Assembly (NCBI GenBank): GCA_019429225.1
Contig: JAHYJK010000001.1
Span: forward strand, 1 to 64,000
Length of the DNA stretch: 64,000 nt
Direction of reading: 5' to 3'
Source of the DNA: Anaerolineaceae bacterium
GTDB lineage: Bacteria > Chloroflexota > Anaerolineae > Anaerolineales > Anaerolineaceae
A program made the position numbers and the translations under genes. Shown in pieces: positions 20,770-29,401 of this stretch; the stretch's first letter is position 1; every line of letters begins with the position of its first letter. A model generated the notes under the pieces. The model ran no database searches and was not told where the DNA came from. It saw only the letters and a program-made list of their open reading frames with translations.

Positions 20770-21588
20770 CTATTTTTTATATGTTATGTAAAAAGAATAA
20801 GATCCCTTTTCTTGATTTGGTTCTTCATTGTAAATTCTTCTGGTAAGTGCTTCAGTAAAAAATAAATTCCACTTTTTAGGGATGAGGATCCATCTTCTGA
20901 ATAGAAAATGGCTTATTAATGAAGGTAATCCAAAATAATGACCCCATTCTAAAACGTGCAAAGCTTTTGGAGAAAAATAATGCCACCACTTTTCGATTGA
21001 AAATCCTGCTTCAGATAAACGGTTTTCCCATACATCCGGGGAATCACAATGATGATGTCTCGAGATCCAATTAAAGAATTTTCTGTATAGGTTTCCTAAT
21101 CCAGTTAAATGAATTCTATCGAACCAAGTAGAAATAGATAGATTTTCAAGAAATAAATGGTTGGGTACACAAAAAATAAATATCCCGTTTGGTTTTGTTA
21201 CCCGGGCAACTTCCTTGATAACTGCATCAAGATCTTCTATATGTTCCAAAACAGAATTACTGACAATACTACCAAAATACTCATCCGGAAAAGGTAACTG
21301 GTTTCCCAATCCATTGATAACCTGTTTATAACATCCTTGTTTTGCAGCTAATTTGACAGGACCTGACCAGGGATCAATGCCTATATCAACAGGATGGTCA
21401 AAAGTAATCGATGCAAAATGCCCATCCCCACATCCTAAATCTAAAATCGGTTCTTCTAAGATGATATCCTGATATGCACGTGCTTCCACAGCACGTAATA
21501 AACCTCTGAAATATGGCATTTCCTTTATCTGCAACCATAAGTAATCTTTTTTCTCAGTTTCACCGGGATTTTTTGTTAATCCATTCAT
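20770..21588 (-). CDS. Class I SAM-dependent methyltransferase
   Basis: 272 residues. The SAM-binding motif I is LDLGCGDGHFASI (about 51-63). SNSVLEHIEDLDAVIKEVARVTKPNGIFIFCVPN matches motifs II-III of the Methyltransf_11 group. The C-terminal part resembles methyltransferases found in glycan clusters. The ATG overlaps the stop of the GT4 gene by four bases (ATGA), so the two are coupled. The acceptor is unknown; a surface sugar or lipid is likely from context. Confidence 0.88.
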   Translation of the reverse strand: MNGLTKNPGETEKKDYLWLQIKEMPYFRGLLRAVEARAYQDIILEEPILDLGCGDGHFASITFDHPVDIGIDPWSGPVKLAAKQGCYKQVINGLGNQLPFPDEYFGSIVSNSVLEHIEDLDAVIKEVARVTKPNGIFIFCVPNHLFLENLSISTWFDRIHLTGLGNLYRKFFNWISRHHHCDSPDVWENRLSEAGFSIEKWWHYFSPKALHVLEWGHYFGLPSLISHFLFRRWILIPKKWNLFFTEALTRRIYNEEPNQEKGSYSFYITYKK

Positions 21589-22754
21589 GAATGAGAACTT
21601 TCCTTTGTAATCGATGCAAACAAATTTTCGTATTCCTTTGCCACCATATCAGGTATGTATTTCTTTTTGATCGTATTAAAATCATTTTTATATTGAGTAG
21701 GGTTCCGAAGAATTCTGATCAAAGCATCTGCCAAAGCATCAGAATCTCCAATCGGAATAATTTCTCCCATTTCGTGCATTTTCACAGGTTGCCTTACCCC
21801 TGGTAAATTAGAAGCAACACAGGGTATTCCATTGATCATTGCCTCAATTTGCACCAAACCAAATGCTTCGGTCGAATTCAAACTGGGTAAAACCAAAACA
21901 TCCAGATTAGGGTAAAACGCTGACATTTGATCTGGATTTAACACCCCAACAAAATTCCAATTCCCCGATTTTTCGTATGCCTCAATCCTGGCATGTAATC
22001 GCTGGAAATAATTTTCCTCACCGATAATATTTTTGTATGGGCCAGCGAATTGAACCTGTGCATCAGGGAACTCTTTAAGCACCTTTGGCATGGCTTTTAA
22101 CAATACTTCGACACCTTTTTCAGTCGCAAATCTAGCCGCCATGCCAATAACCGGTGAATGATTCTCAGGATTGTTCTCAACTCGAAATTCTTCTATCTTC
22201 TCTGTGGAAATCTCGGGTAAAACTACAGGTGGTAGGGCTACACTTAACTTTCGTAAATATCGTCTTAGGTAAGTCGAATTTTCTGCGTAATCCCTGGTAT
22301 AGGTCACAATTTTATGTGCAAATATGGCCGCCAATTCATTCATCATCAATACAGCTTTATTTGCAAACCACGCCACCACTCCGGAGGGCATAATTAAATC
22401 ACAATGGTATGTGATGATGGTTGGCTTATTAAATAACCTTCCCCTCAGCGCTACACCTGCAGCGTCGAATTGTGGCAAATGTAATTGAATGACATCGTGT
22501 TCCAGCACTAATTTTGTTGCCAGATATCCAAAAGCAGGCATGATTACGCCTTTACTTAACCGAAACAAAACGGGGACACGAACGATTTTTACGCCATCAA
22601 GAATTTCTTTCCTGGGTAATGATTTTTCAAACTGAGAAGTCAATACTGTCACAGAATGCCCACGTTTGACCAGCGCTTTCGCTAATCTTTCTGCGTAAAT
22701 TGTGAGTCCACTTGTGTGGGGACGATAATATGTCAATACAATTAATATCTTCAT
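21585..22754 (-). CDS. GT4-family glycosyltransferase
   Basis: 389 residues in the GT-B fold. The N-terminal donor-cleft start is YYRPHTSGLTIYAERLAKAL, and HCDLIMPSG follows. The C-terminal nucleotide-sugar half has GMAARFATEKGVEVLLKAM and the EX7E motif in STEAFGLVQIEAMI, followed by GIPCVAS. It is cytoplasmic or membrane-associated and transfers a sugar from a nucleotide donor to a glycan or lipid. Its neighbours (epimerase, flippase-like protein, methyltransferase) suggest a surface polysaccharide. Confidence 0.92.
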   Translation of the reverse strand: MKILIVLTYYRPHTSGLTIYAERLAKALVKRGHSVTVLTSQFEKSLPRKEILDGVKIVRVPVLFRLSKGVIMPAFGYLATKLVLEHDVIQLHLPQFDAAGVALRGRLFNKPTIITYHCDLIMPSGVVAWFANKAVLMMNELAAIFAHKIVTYTRDYAENSTYLRRYLRKLSVALPPVVLPEISTEKIEEFRVENNPENHSPVIGMAARFATEKGVEVLLKAMPKVLKEFPDAQVQFAGPYKNIIGEENYFQRLHARIEAYEKSGNWNFVGVLNPDQMSAFYPNLDVLVLPSLNSTEAFGLVQIEAMINGIPCVASNLPGVRQPVKMHEMGEIIPIGDSDALADALIRILRNPTQYKNDFNTIKKKYIPDMVAKEYENLFASITKESSHS

Positions 22755-22764
22755 AGTACTTAAC

Positions 22765-23793
22765 CTATGTAGTAAACAGGTTTACATTTTCTTCGGCCCA
22801 ATTAAATAATTGTTGTAAACCGTTACGTACCGAAACTTTGGGTTGCCAGTTTAATTCGTCAAACGCTTTCTGAATATCAGAAACATAGATTTTTTGATCC
22901 CCAGGACGCCAATCCCCCCACACAACTGGAATCTTTTTATTCAGCATTTCCTCCAAAATCGGAGAAAATTCCTTCCACACCGAGATCATCTGGTCAGCAC
23001 CACCACCAATGTTGTAAACCTCACCAGCCGCGATATCAATATTCTCGATACAGGCGTCATATACATCCAGTAAATCTTCGACGTATAACACATCTCTTAC
23101 TTGTTTTCCATTCCCATAAATGGAAATTTGTTTCCCGGTTAAGACAGCAATAATAAACCAGGCTAACCAGCCTTGATCTTCAACACCAAATTGGCGCGGT
23201 CCATAAATGCAACTCTGGCGCAATATCACAGTTGGGATTCCGTAGATCCGGTGATAATCGCGCACGTATTGATCCCCAGTACCTTTTGAGCAACCATAAG
23301 GAGAATGAAAATCCAAAGGAAACTTTTCTGAAATCCCTTGCGGAAAATCCAGATAACGATAATTGGTCTCATTTTCAATGACTTCAATGTCCTCCATACC
23401 GCCATAAACTTTATTAGTGGAAGCATAAAGAACAATTGGATTTTTGTTGGAATTTCTTGCAGCTTCCAGGACATTAAAGGTGCCGTACGCATTGATCTCG
23501 AAATCTTCTCGTGGATTAACGACAGAAGTGGTTACTGCTACCTGTCCAGCAAGATGGACAATTACATCCATATCACTCACAGCGTTGTAAATTGATGCCT
23601 GATCTCTAATATCAGCTTCAATGAGGTTGAAAGAGTCTTTTTTGATGGATTCCAACCAGTTCAAATTTAACGTAGAACCTGGACGTGATAGATTATCATA
23701 AATAGTAACTTGCTCACCTCGTTTTATTAATCGGGCAACATAATTAGACCCAATGAATCCAGCACCACCCGTAATTAAATATTTTCTAGTCAT
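22765..23793 (-). CDS. NAD-dependent nucleotide-sugar epimerase/dehydratase (SDR), CDP-paratose/tyvelose epimerase-like
   Basis: Extended SDR of 342 residues. The Rossmann motif is TGGAGFIGSNYVARL, and the catalytic segment is ASTNKVYG followed later by YGCSKGTGDQYVRDY (YxxxK). The ASTNKVYG form and RQSCIYGPRQFG are typical of the CDP-paratose 2-epimerase group, but the substrate is not proven. The ATG at 23793 is preferred over one at 23817: GGAG at 23800-23803 is placed well for it, and the overlap with the upstream gene is then 8 bases instead of 32. It is a cytoplasmic sugar-precursor enzyme for the neighbouring glycosyltransferases. Confidence 0.88.
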   Translation of the reverse strand: MTRKYLITGGAGFIGSNYVARLIKRGEQVTIYDNLSRPGSTLNLNWLESIKKDSFNLIEADIRDQASIYNAVSDMDVIVHLAGQVAVTTSVVNPREDFEINAYGTFNVLEAARNSNKNPIVLYASTNKVYGGMEDIEVIENETNYRYLDFPQGISEKFPLDFHSPYGCSKGTGDQYVRDYHRIYGIPTVILRQSCIYGPRQFGVEDQGWLAWFIIAVLTGKQISIYGNGKQVRDVLYVEDLLDVYDACIENIDIAAGEVYNIGGGADQMISVWKEFSPILEEMLNKKIPVVWGDWRPGDQKIYVSDIQKAFDELNWQPKVSVRNGLQQLFNWAEENVNLFTT

Positions 23794-24838
23794 GCATCTC
23801 TCCACTTCTTTGTTCATCTTTTAATTGATCTTTAAATTGGACAAGTTGTGAAAATAGATTTTTCAGTGAATATCCATCCCGGATTAATGCATATATTCCA
23901 AGAATGCCTATCAGAACAAATTGGGATACATGCATGATCAACGCGAATGCAAGCGCTATTGATTCATCGATATTAAACAACTTCAATCCTGCCACAATGG
24001 ATGATTCATAAATACCCAATCCAGCAGGAGCAGAAGGTAAAGCGATCCCCAATGCTAAGGTTGTGTTGGCAAATGCCCCCCACCACCATTCAGACGTACC
24101 TGTAAGAATAAATAAAAATAAAGAAAACTGCACAAAACTCACCAACCACGAAGCCAGAACCCCCAAAAAACCAGCTGCGAATTGTTTTGGGTTTCTGAGT
24201 GTTTTGAAACCTTCTAACAATGAGAGAAAGAAAGGAACGATCAATTTGGCTAATAGATTTGATTTCTTGCCAATTCTGCTTAATAGATTTTCAAACGGTC
24301 TTGAATTTCGAATAACAAAAAACAAAACGATTAATCCAATAACCATTATTCCTAAAATTAACCAGGCAGTGGTTTTAATCCAGGCCATACCTACAACATA
24401 GGGTAACATGATCAGTAAGAAGAAAGCCAGAATGATCAAGTCAAGCACCCGTTCGATAAAAATCGAGGAAAGAATATGTCCCGGATTTGCGTTTAAGGAT
24501 GCCCCCATGAATACTGCCCGGCTTATTTCACCTAACCGGAATGGAAAGATGTTGTTGATAAAATATCCCAAACATAATTTCAGAAAAGTGTTCTTGTAAG
24601 TTGGACGGAATCCAAGGAGTGCCCGCCAGCCAAGTGTTCTGACAAGCAAAAACAATAAAGTAAACAGCGCAGCCAATAAATAATATGAAAATGGGGTGCT
24701 CTTTAAAAGATCAAATGCCCGATCTACCGGGACAAGTTTGACCAGGGCAAAAATGGCGATGAAACTCAATAAAAAACCTGGAACCCATCGCCAAATAATA
24801 TTGATGTTAAAAGAAGATTTTTGGCTTTTTAATTTCAA
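23786..24838 (-). CDS. UPF0104/flippase-like integral membrane protein
   Basis: 350 residues with about eight membrane helices in the lysylphosphatidylglycerol-synthase-like/UPF0104 pattern: FRLGEISRAVFMG near 105 and ALPSAPAGLGIYESSIVAGL near 270 are typical. Related proteins are proposed to move lipid-linked sugars or lipids; the activity here is unproven. The start is TTG within TTGA, overlapping the lepA stop, with GGAGG four bases upstream. This is tight coupling to lepA, and the epimerase overlaps its far end. Confidence 0.85.
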   Translation of the reverse strand: MKLKSQKSSFNINIIWRWVPGFLLSFIAIFALVKLVPVDRAFDLLKSTPFSYYLLAALFTLLFLLVRTLGWRALLGFRPTYKNTFLKLCLGYFINNIFPFRLGEISRAVFMGASLNANPGHILSSIFIERVLDLIILAFFLLIMLPYVVGMAWIKTTAWLILGIMVIGLIVLFFVIRNSRPFENLLSRIGKKSNLLAKLIVPFFLSLLEGFKTLRNPKQFAAGFLGVLASWLVSFVQFSLFLFILTGTSEWWWGAFANTTLALGIALPSAPAGLGIYESSIVAGLKLFNIDESIALAFALIMHVSQFVLIGILGIYALIRDGYSLKNLFSQLVQFKDQLKDEQRSGEMHD

Positions 24839-26637
24839 TCACCCTCCAAACGCAAAACTGCCATGAATGCATCTTGTGGGATTTCTACATTTCCCACCAT
24901 CTTCATGCGCCGTTTACCGCGTTTTTGTTTCTCCAACAATTTCTTTTTTCGGGTGATGTCTCCACCGTAACATTTCGCTAAAACATCTTTCCTTAATGCC
25001 TTTACATTCGCCCTGGAAATAATTCTTCCGGCTGCAGATGCCTGAATAGCAACATCAAATAATTGTCTGGGAATTAATTCTTTTAATTTTGTTACCAGAG
25101 CCTGACCTTTGTGATAAGCGTCTTCTTTATGCACAATGGCAGCCAATGCATCAACCGGCTCACCACCCACCAAAACTTCAAGTTTTACCAGATTTTCAGG
25201 TCGATATTCAGCAATGGAATAATCCATGGATGCATATCCTCTGGTTTTGGATTTTAAATCGTCAAAGAAGTTGATAATCAGTTCTGATAATGGAATTTCA
25301 AATGATAATTGAACCCGGTTTGCGGCTGGGTATTCCTGTTCTTTGTAAATTCCCCTGCGCTTTCTTACAATATCCATCACCGTACCATAATATTCTGTCG
25401 GGGTGATGATTTGTAAATTCATCCAGGGTTCTAATATTTCGGATATTTCGCCTTCATCTGGAAGCATGGCCGGGGAATCGATAAAGATTTTTTCTCCATC
25501 TTTCATGACAACCTGATACTCAACAGATGGGGCTGTCACGACAATATCAAGGTCGTACTCTCTTTCCAATCGCTCCTGGATGATCTCCATATGGAAGAGC
25601 CCGAGAAAACCACACCGGAACCCAAAATTTAATGCCTGAGAAGTTTCTGGTACAAATTCTAGTGCAGCGTCATTAAGCTGTAGTTTCTCAATGGAATCCC
25701 TTAAATCCGGGTAATCCTCGCCATCCACCGGATAAATACCAGCAAATACCATTGGTTTGGGATGTCGGTATCCTGGCAAAGGTGTTGTGGCTGGATTTTT
25801 TGCCAGGGTAATCGTATCCCCAACCCGGCACTCAGACACCGTTTTTAAGCCGGTAGCAATATAACCAACCTCTCCATCAGATAAGTCCGTGACAGTTCGC
25901 ATATCAGGAGCGAACACACCAATTTCAACCGGTCTTAAATCAAGTCCATTTGACATGATTCGAATGACATCGGTATTGGTCATTTTGCCTTCCATGATTC
26001 GAATGTAAGCAACGACGCCCTTATAAGAATCATAATGCGAATCAAAAATCAGCGCCTTCATCGGAGCTTCCGCATCTCCAATCGGTGCAGGAACATTTTT
26101 TACAATGCTTTCTAATACTGATTCAACATTTATCCCGGATTTTGCAGAAATCTTGATGACATCATCTGGATCCGTACCTAATAAATTAGAAATTTCCCGG
26201 ACGATCTCATCCGGTCTGGCAGATGGCAAATCAATCTTATTGACCACGGGAACAATCGTCAAATCTGATTCCAGTGCCAGATATAAATTGGCCAAAGTCT
26301 GCGCTTCAATTCCTTGAGATGCATCCACAACCAATAATGCACCTTCGCAAGCTAATAACGCGCGACTTACTTCATAGTTGAAATCCACATGCCCAGGTGT
26401 ATCGATTAAATTCAATTCATAAATTTTTTGATCATTGGCTTGATATTTCATCCGCACAGCAGAAGATTTTATGGTGACACCTTTTTCACGCTCCAAATCC
26501 ATACTATCCAAAACCTGTTCTTTCATATCCCGATCTGAGATGGTGTCGGTTAATTGGAGCATGCGATCTGCAAGTGTGGATTTACCATGATCAACATGAG
26601 CGATAATACAAAAATTTCGAATAAACTCATTTTCCAT
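24835..26637 (-). CDS. lepA: Elongation factor 4 (LepA), ribosomal GTPase
   Basis: 600 residues, the usual LepA length. GTPase motifs are AHVDHGKST (G1), DTPGHVDFN (G3) and NKIDLP (G4). The EF-G-like domains follow, then the LepA-specific C-terminal domain ending AFMAVLRLEGD, with KCYGGDITRKKKLLEKQKRGKRRMK as the hallmark. It acts on stalled or mis-translocated ribosomes. The ATG has no ribosome site, but TATACT lies only ten bases upstream (26648-26653), so the transcript would have almost no leader. Confidence 0.98.
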   Translation of the reverse strand: MENEFIRNFCIIAHVDHGKSTLADRMLQLTDTISDRDMKEQVLDSMDLEREKGVTIKSSAVRMKYQANDQKIYELNLIDTPGHVDFNYEVSRALLACEGALLVVDASQGIEAQTLANLYLALESDLTIVPVVNKIDLPSARPDEIVREISNLLGTDPDDVIKISAKSGINVESVLESIVKNVPAPIGDAEAPMKALIFDSHYDSYKGVVAYIRIMEGKMTNTDVIRIMSNGLDLRPVEIGVFAPDMRTVTDLSDGEVGYIATGLKTVSECRVGDTITLAKNPATTPLPGYRHPKPMVFAGIYPVDGEDYPDLRDSIEKLQLNDAALEFVPETSQALNFGFRCGFLGLFHMEIIQERLEREYDLDIVVTAPSVEYQVVMKDGEKIFIDSPAMLPDEGEISEILEPWMNLQIITPTEYYGTVMDIVRKRRGIYKEQEYPAANRVQLSFEIPLSELIINFFDDLKSKTRGYASMDYSIAEYRPENLVKLEVLVGGEPVDALAAIVHKEDAYHKGQALVTKLKELIPRQLFDVAIQASAAGRIISRANVKALRKDVLAKCYGGDITRKKKLLEKQKRGKRRMKMVGNVEIPQDAFMAVLRLEGD

Positions 26638-26647
26638 AGGCGTAAGA

Positions 26648-26653
26648 AGTATA
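26648..26653 (-). promoter_or_regulatory. -10 promoter candidate giving a near-leaderless lepA mRNA
   Basis: TATACT on the minus strand, with ten bases between its end and the lepA ATG. No Shine-Dalgarno sequence lies between them. The -35 (TTCAGG at 17 bases) is weak. Confidence 0.4.
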
Positions 26654-26684
26654 CCGCAAATTGAATTATTCCTGAAAATTTGGT

Positions 26685-27476
26685 CTATTCTAAATCCGAA
26701 ATTATTGAATTAATGGCTTCTTCAATTTTTTCTCTTGCATCTTCCTCACCAAGCGATAAATGAGCCAAAAACTCAATATTTCCTTTAGGACCTTTTAGTG
26801 GTGAAATTATGAGCCCCTCAAACCTAAATCCATTCATAATCGCAAAATCAAGCGTTTCTTGTAAGATTTTTCGATGAATATTTGTATCCCTGATCACACC
26901 AGCCCCTTTAGCGGCATCTTTTCTTCCCGCTTCAAATTGGGGTTTGATAAGCATAACAATTTGGCTTTCTTCATGAATCCAATTTTTGATGACAGGTAAT
27001 AATACTTTTAAAGATATAAAAGAAGCATCTACGGTGACTAAATCAATAGCATCTGGTAGTGATATTACATTTCTGGCATTGGTACGTTCCATGACCACAA
27101 CACGTGGGTCATTCCGCAACTTCCAATGTAAAATCCCAAAACCTACATCAATTGCATAAACTTTTTTTGCCCCATTCTGTAACAAACAATCAGTAAATCC
27201 CCCGGTTGATGAACCAACGTCAACACAAATTTTATCCGCTAAGTTCACCAACCCAAAACTTATAAGTCCACCTTCTAATTTTTCTCCACCTCTTGATACA
27301 AATTTTGGGCCTTTTATGATTTCTACTTTTGCCTTGTCATCGATTTGTTGCGAAGGCTTCAGGACCTTTTCACCATTGACTATGATCTCGCCAGCCATGA
27401 CCAATCTTTGTGCCAGGCTGCGTGATTCCACCATTTTGTGTTCATATAAATAAAGATCCACACGAATTTTTGACAT
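26685..27476 (-). CDS. tlyA: TlyA-family rRNA 2'-O-methyltransferase (S4 + FtsJ domains)
   Basis: 263 residues. An N-terminal S4 RNA-binding domain (about 3-60, RVDLYLYEHKMVESRSLAQRL) is joined to an FtsJ-type methyltransferase: VDVGSSTGGFTDCLLQNGA is SAM motif I, VTVDASFISL follows, and MLIKPQFEAG supplies a catalytic lysine. TlyA proteins methylate rRNA; some are called hemolysin A for historical reasons. The ATG lies seven bases after TAAAAT (27484-27489), with no ribosome site between. Confidence 0.95.
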   Translation of the reverse strand: MSKIRVDLYLYEHKMVESRSLAQRLVMAGEIIVNGEKVLKPSQQIDDKAKVEIIKGPKFVSRGGEKLEGGLISFGLVNLADKICVDVGSSTGGFTDCLLQNGAKKVYAIDVGFGILHWKLRNDPRVVVMERTNARNVISLPDAIDLVTVDASFISLKVLLPVIKNWIHEESQIVMLIKPQFEAGRKDAAKGAGVIRDTNIHRKILQETLDFAIMNGFRFEGLIISPLKGPKGNIEFLAHLSLGEEDAREKIEEAINSIISDLE

Positions 27477-27483
27477 TCTTAAG

Positions 27484-27564
27484 ATTTTACCCTACCTTTG
27501 ATCAATTGTTTCAGACAAAAAAATGATATTCAAAATTTCTTCATATTTTTACAGATATGATAAT
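27484..27564. promoter_or_regulatory. Divergent promoter region tlyA / UbiA-type gene, both apparently leaderless
   Basis: Minus strand: TAAAAT (27484-27489) ends seven bases before the tlyA ATG. Plus strand: the overlapping -10-like hexamers TATGAT (27556-27561) and GATAAT (27559-27564) end 8-11 bases before the ATG at 27573. Neither gene has a Shine-Dalgarno sequence, and -35 matches are weak. Confidence 0.45.
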
Positions 27565-27572
27565 ATTGATAC

Positions 27573-28442
27573 ATGCTTAAAGCGATCCTTAAAGAAATGC
27601 GCGTACATCAATGGATCAAGAATATTTTCGTTCTCATTCCATTGGTTTTTGACCGCCAATTATTTTCGATTGAGCCATTGTCCAGAACCATAATAGGATT
27701 TTTTCTGTTCTGTTTTGTTTCATCCAGTGTCTATTTGATCAACGACATTATGGATGTTGAAGCAGATCAAAAACATCCCAAAAAGAAATCCCGACCAATC
27801 GCTTCTGGTTCTTTACCCATTCCGATCGCAATTATTACTGCCATCATTCTTGTTTCGATATCCGTCATCGGGGGATTTTTTTTATCCAGATCGTTTTTAC
27901 TCATTTTGACCATTTACTTCCTGATCAACTTGGCGTATTCCTTAAAACTTAAACATATTCCTTTGCTGGATGTATTGATAATCGCGACTGGTTTTGTTTT
28001 ACGGGTTGCTGCAGGCGTATCGATTATTCAGGTGGAAAGATTTTCTCCCTGGTTATATGTTGTTACAACGGTATTGGCATTGTTCTTTGGACTCGGAAAA
28101 AGGAGAGGTGAATTAGCAACCATCCAGCAAAACAATAATGAACAAAGAAAAGTACTGGATGGTTACACGATACCGCTTTTGGATCAATTAATCACAATCA
28201 TTTCTGCAACAACCCTTATTTCCTACAGTCTTTATACTTTTTCTGCCCCAAACCTGCCGGATAATCATGTCATGATGTTGACAATCCCGTTTGCAATCTA
28301 CGGAATATTTCGATATCTATATTTAATTCAGGTAAAAAATGAGGGTGGCGCTCCGGATGAGTTGGTTTTGTCTGATTGGCCATTACAAGTCACATTCCTT
28401 TTGTTTGCAGTATCGGTTGTAATAATTTTCTATTTATTTTGA
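27573..28442 (+). CDS. UbiA-family prenyltransferase, decaprenyl-phosphate phosphoribosyltransferase-like
   Basis: 289 residues with about eight membrane helices. The first Asp-rich motif is NDIMDVEADQKHPKKKSRPIASG, close to the NDxxDxxxD pattern of the family; the second region includes LGKRRGEL. These forms resemble the enzyme that joins phosphoribosyl pyrophosphate to polyprenyl phosphate on the way to lipid-linked arabinose or ribose. Other UbiA roles cannot be excluded. It is followed two bases later by mevalonate kinase, which fits a shared theme of isoprenoid supply and use. Confidence 0.85.
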   Translation: MLKAILKEMRVHQWIKNIFVLIPLVFDRQLFSIEPLSRTIIGFFLFCFVSSSVYLINDIMDVEADQKHPKKKSRPIASGSLPIPIAIITAIILVSISVIGGFFLSRSFLLILTIYFLINLAYSLKLKHIPLLDVLIIATGFVLRVAAGVSIIQVERFSPWLYVVTTVLALFFGLGKRRGELATIQQNNNEQRKVLDGYTIPLLDQLITIISATTLISYSLYTFSAPNLPDNHVMMLTIPFAIYGIFRYLYLIQVKNEGGAPDELVLSDWPLQVTFLLFAVSVVIIFYLF

Positions 28443-28444
28443 TT

Positions 28445-29401
28445 ATGCCAGCAACAGTATCAACTGCCCCAGGTAAAACAATTCTTTTTGGTGAACATGC
28501 TGTAGTGTATGGTCAACCAGCCATTGCTGTTCCGGTTAATGAAAGACAAGCCAAAGTAAAAATATTTCCTTCAATCGGGTCTCAAACTGGTCAAATTCAA
28601 TTCATAGCACCTCAGATCCAACTTGAGCAGAATTACGTTGAGTTGGATAAACATCACCCATTCCGAGTTGCACTGGAGCAGGTGAAGAATTTTCTGGATA
28701 TATCTCACTACCCTGCCTGCAAAATCCATCTCACCTCAACAATCCCAATTTCATCGGGTTTGGGATCCAGTGCTGCCATTTCGGTTGCTTTAATCAATGC
28801 TTTATTTGGTTTTGTTGGCTACCAGGCTTCGGATAGCCTTTTGTCAGAATTGGCATACAAAGTTGAGATCGAATTTCATGGCACCCCTTCTGGTATCGAT
28901 AATACAGTCATTGCGTATCGAAAACCTGTTTTTTTCCAAAAGGGAAAAGATATCCAATTTATCAACCCGGGAGGCGATTTCACAATCATCATTGCGGATA
29001 GCGGAATAAGAGGGAATACAAAAGTTGCAGTCGCTGGTGTGAGAGAACGCTGGCTGAACAACACAAATTTATTTGAGGAATATTTCCAAAAAATTGGTGA
29101 AATTGCCTCTCACGCAAAAATTGCCCTGGAAAATGGAGAGCAAGAAAAATTAGGTCATCTCATGAATGCAAACCAGGAACTCCTAAGAAAAATCGGGGTT
29201 TCTCATCCATCTATCGAAAATTTAATCGATATCTCAATCAAGCATGGTGGATTGGGCGCAAAACTTTGCGGTGGTGGTTTGGGTGGGAATATAATCATAT
29301 TATCAGATAAAGAAAGAGCTGAGAACATATCCGAATTATTATTAGCCAATGACGCGTCCCAGACAATAATAATGACTTTATCGAAAGAAATCATAAAATG
29401 A
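28445..29401 (+). CDS. mvk: Mevalonate kinase (GHMP family)
   Basis: 318 residues. GHMP motifs: TAPGKTILFGEHAVVYGQPAIA at the N-terminus, the phosphate-binding loop PISSGLGSSAAIS, the catalytic-Asp segment GTPSGIDNTV, and the C-terminal KLCGGGLGGNII. It phosphorylates mevalonate with ATP in the cytoplasm. The ATG at 28445 is preferred over an upstream start that would run into the UbiA frame. It is two bases after the UbiA stop and overlaps the next gene by four (ATGA). Confidence 0.95.
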   Translation: MPATVSTAPGKTILFGEHAVVYGQPAIAVPVNERQAKVKIFPSIGSQTGQIQFIAPQIQLEQNYVELDKHHPFRVALEQVKNFLDISHYPACKIHLTSTIPISSGLGSSAAISVALINALFGFVGYQASDSLLSELAYKVEIEFHGTPSGIDNTVIAYRKPVFFQKGKDIQFINPGGDFTIIIADSGIRGNTKVAVAGVRERWLNNTNLFEEYFQKIGEIASHAKIALENGEQEKLGHLMNANQELLRKIGVSHPSIENLIDISIKHGGLGAKLCGGGLGGNIIILSDKERAENISELLLANDASQTIIMTLSKEIIK

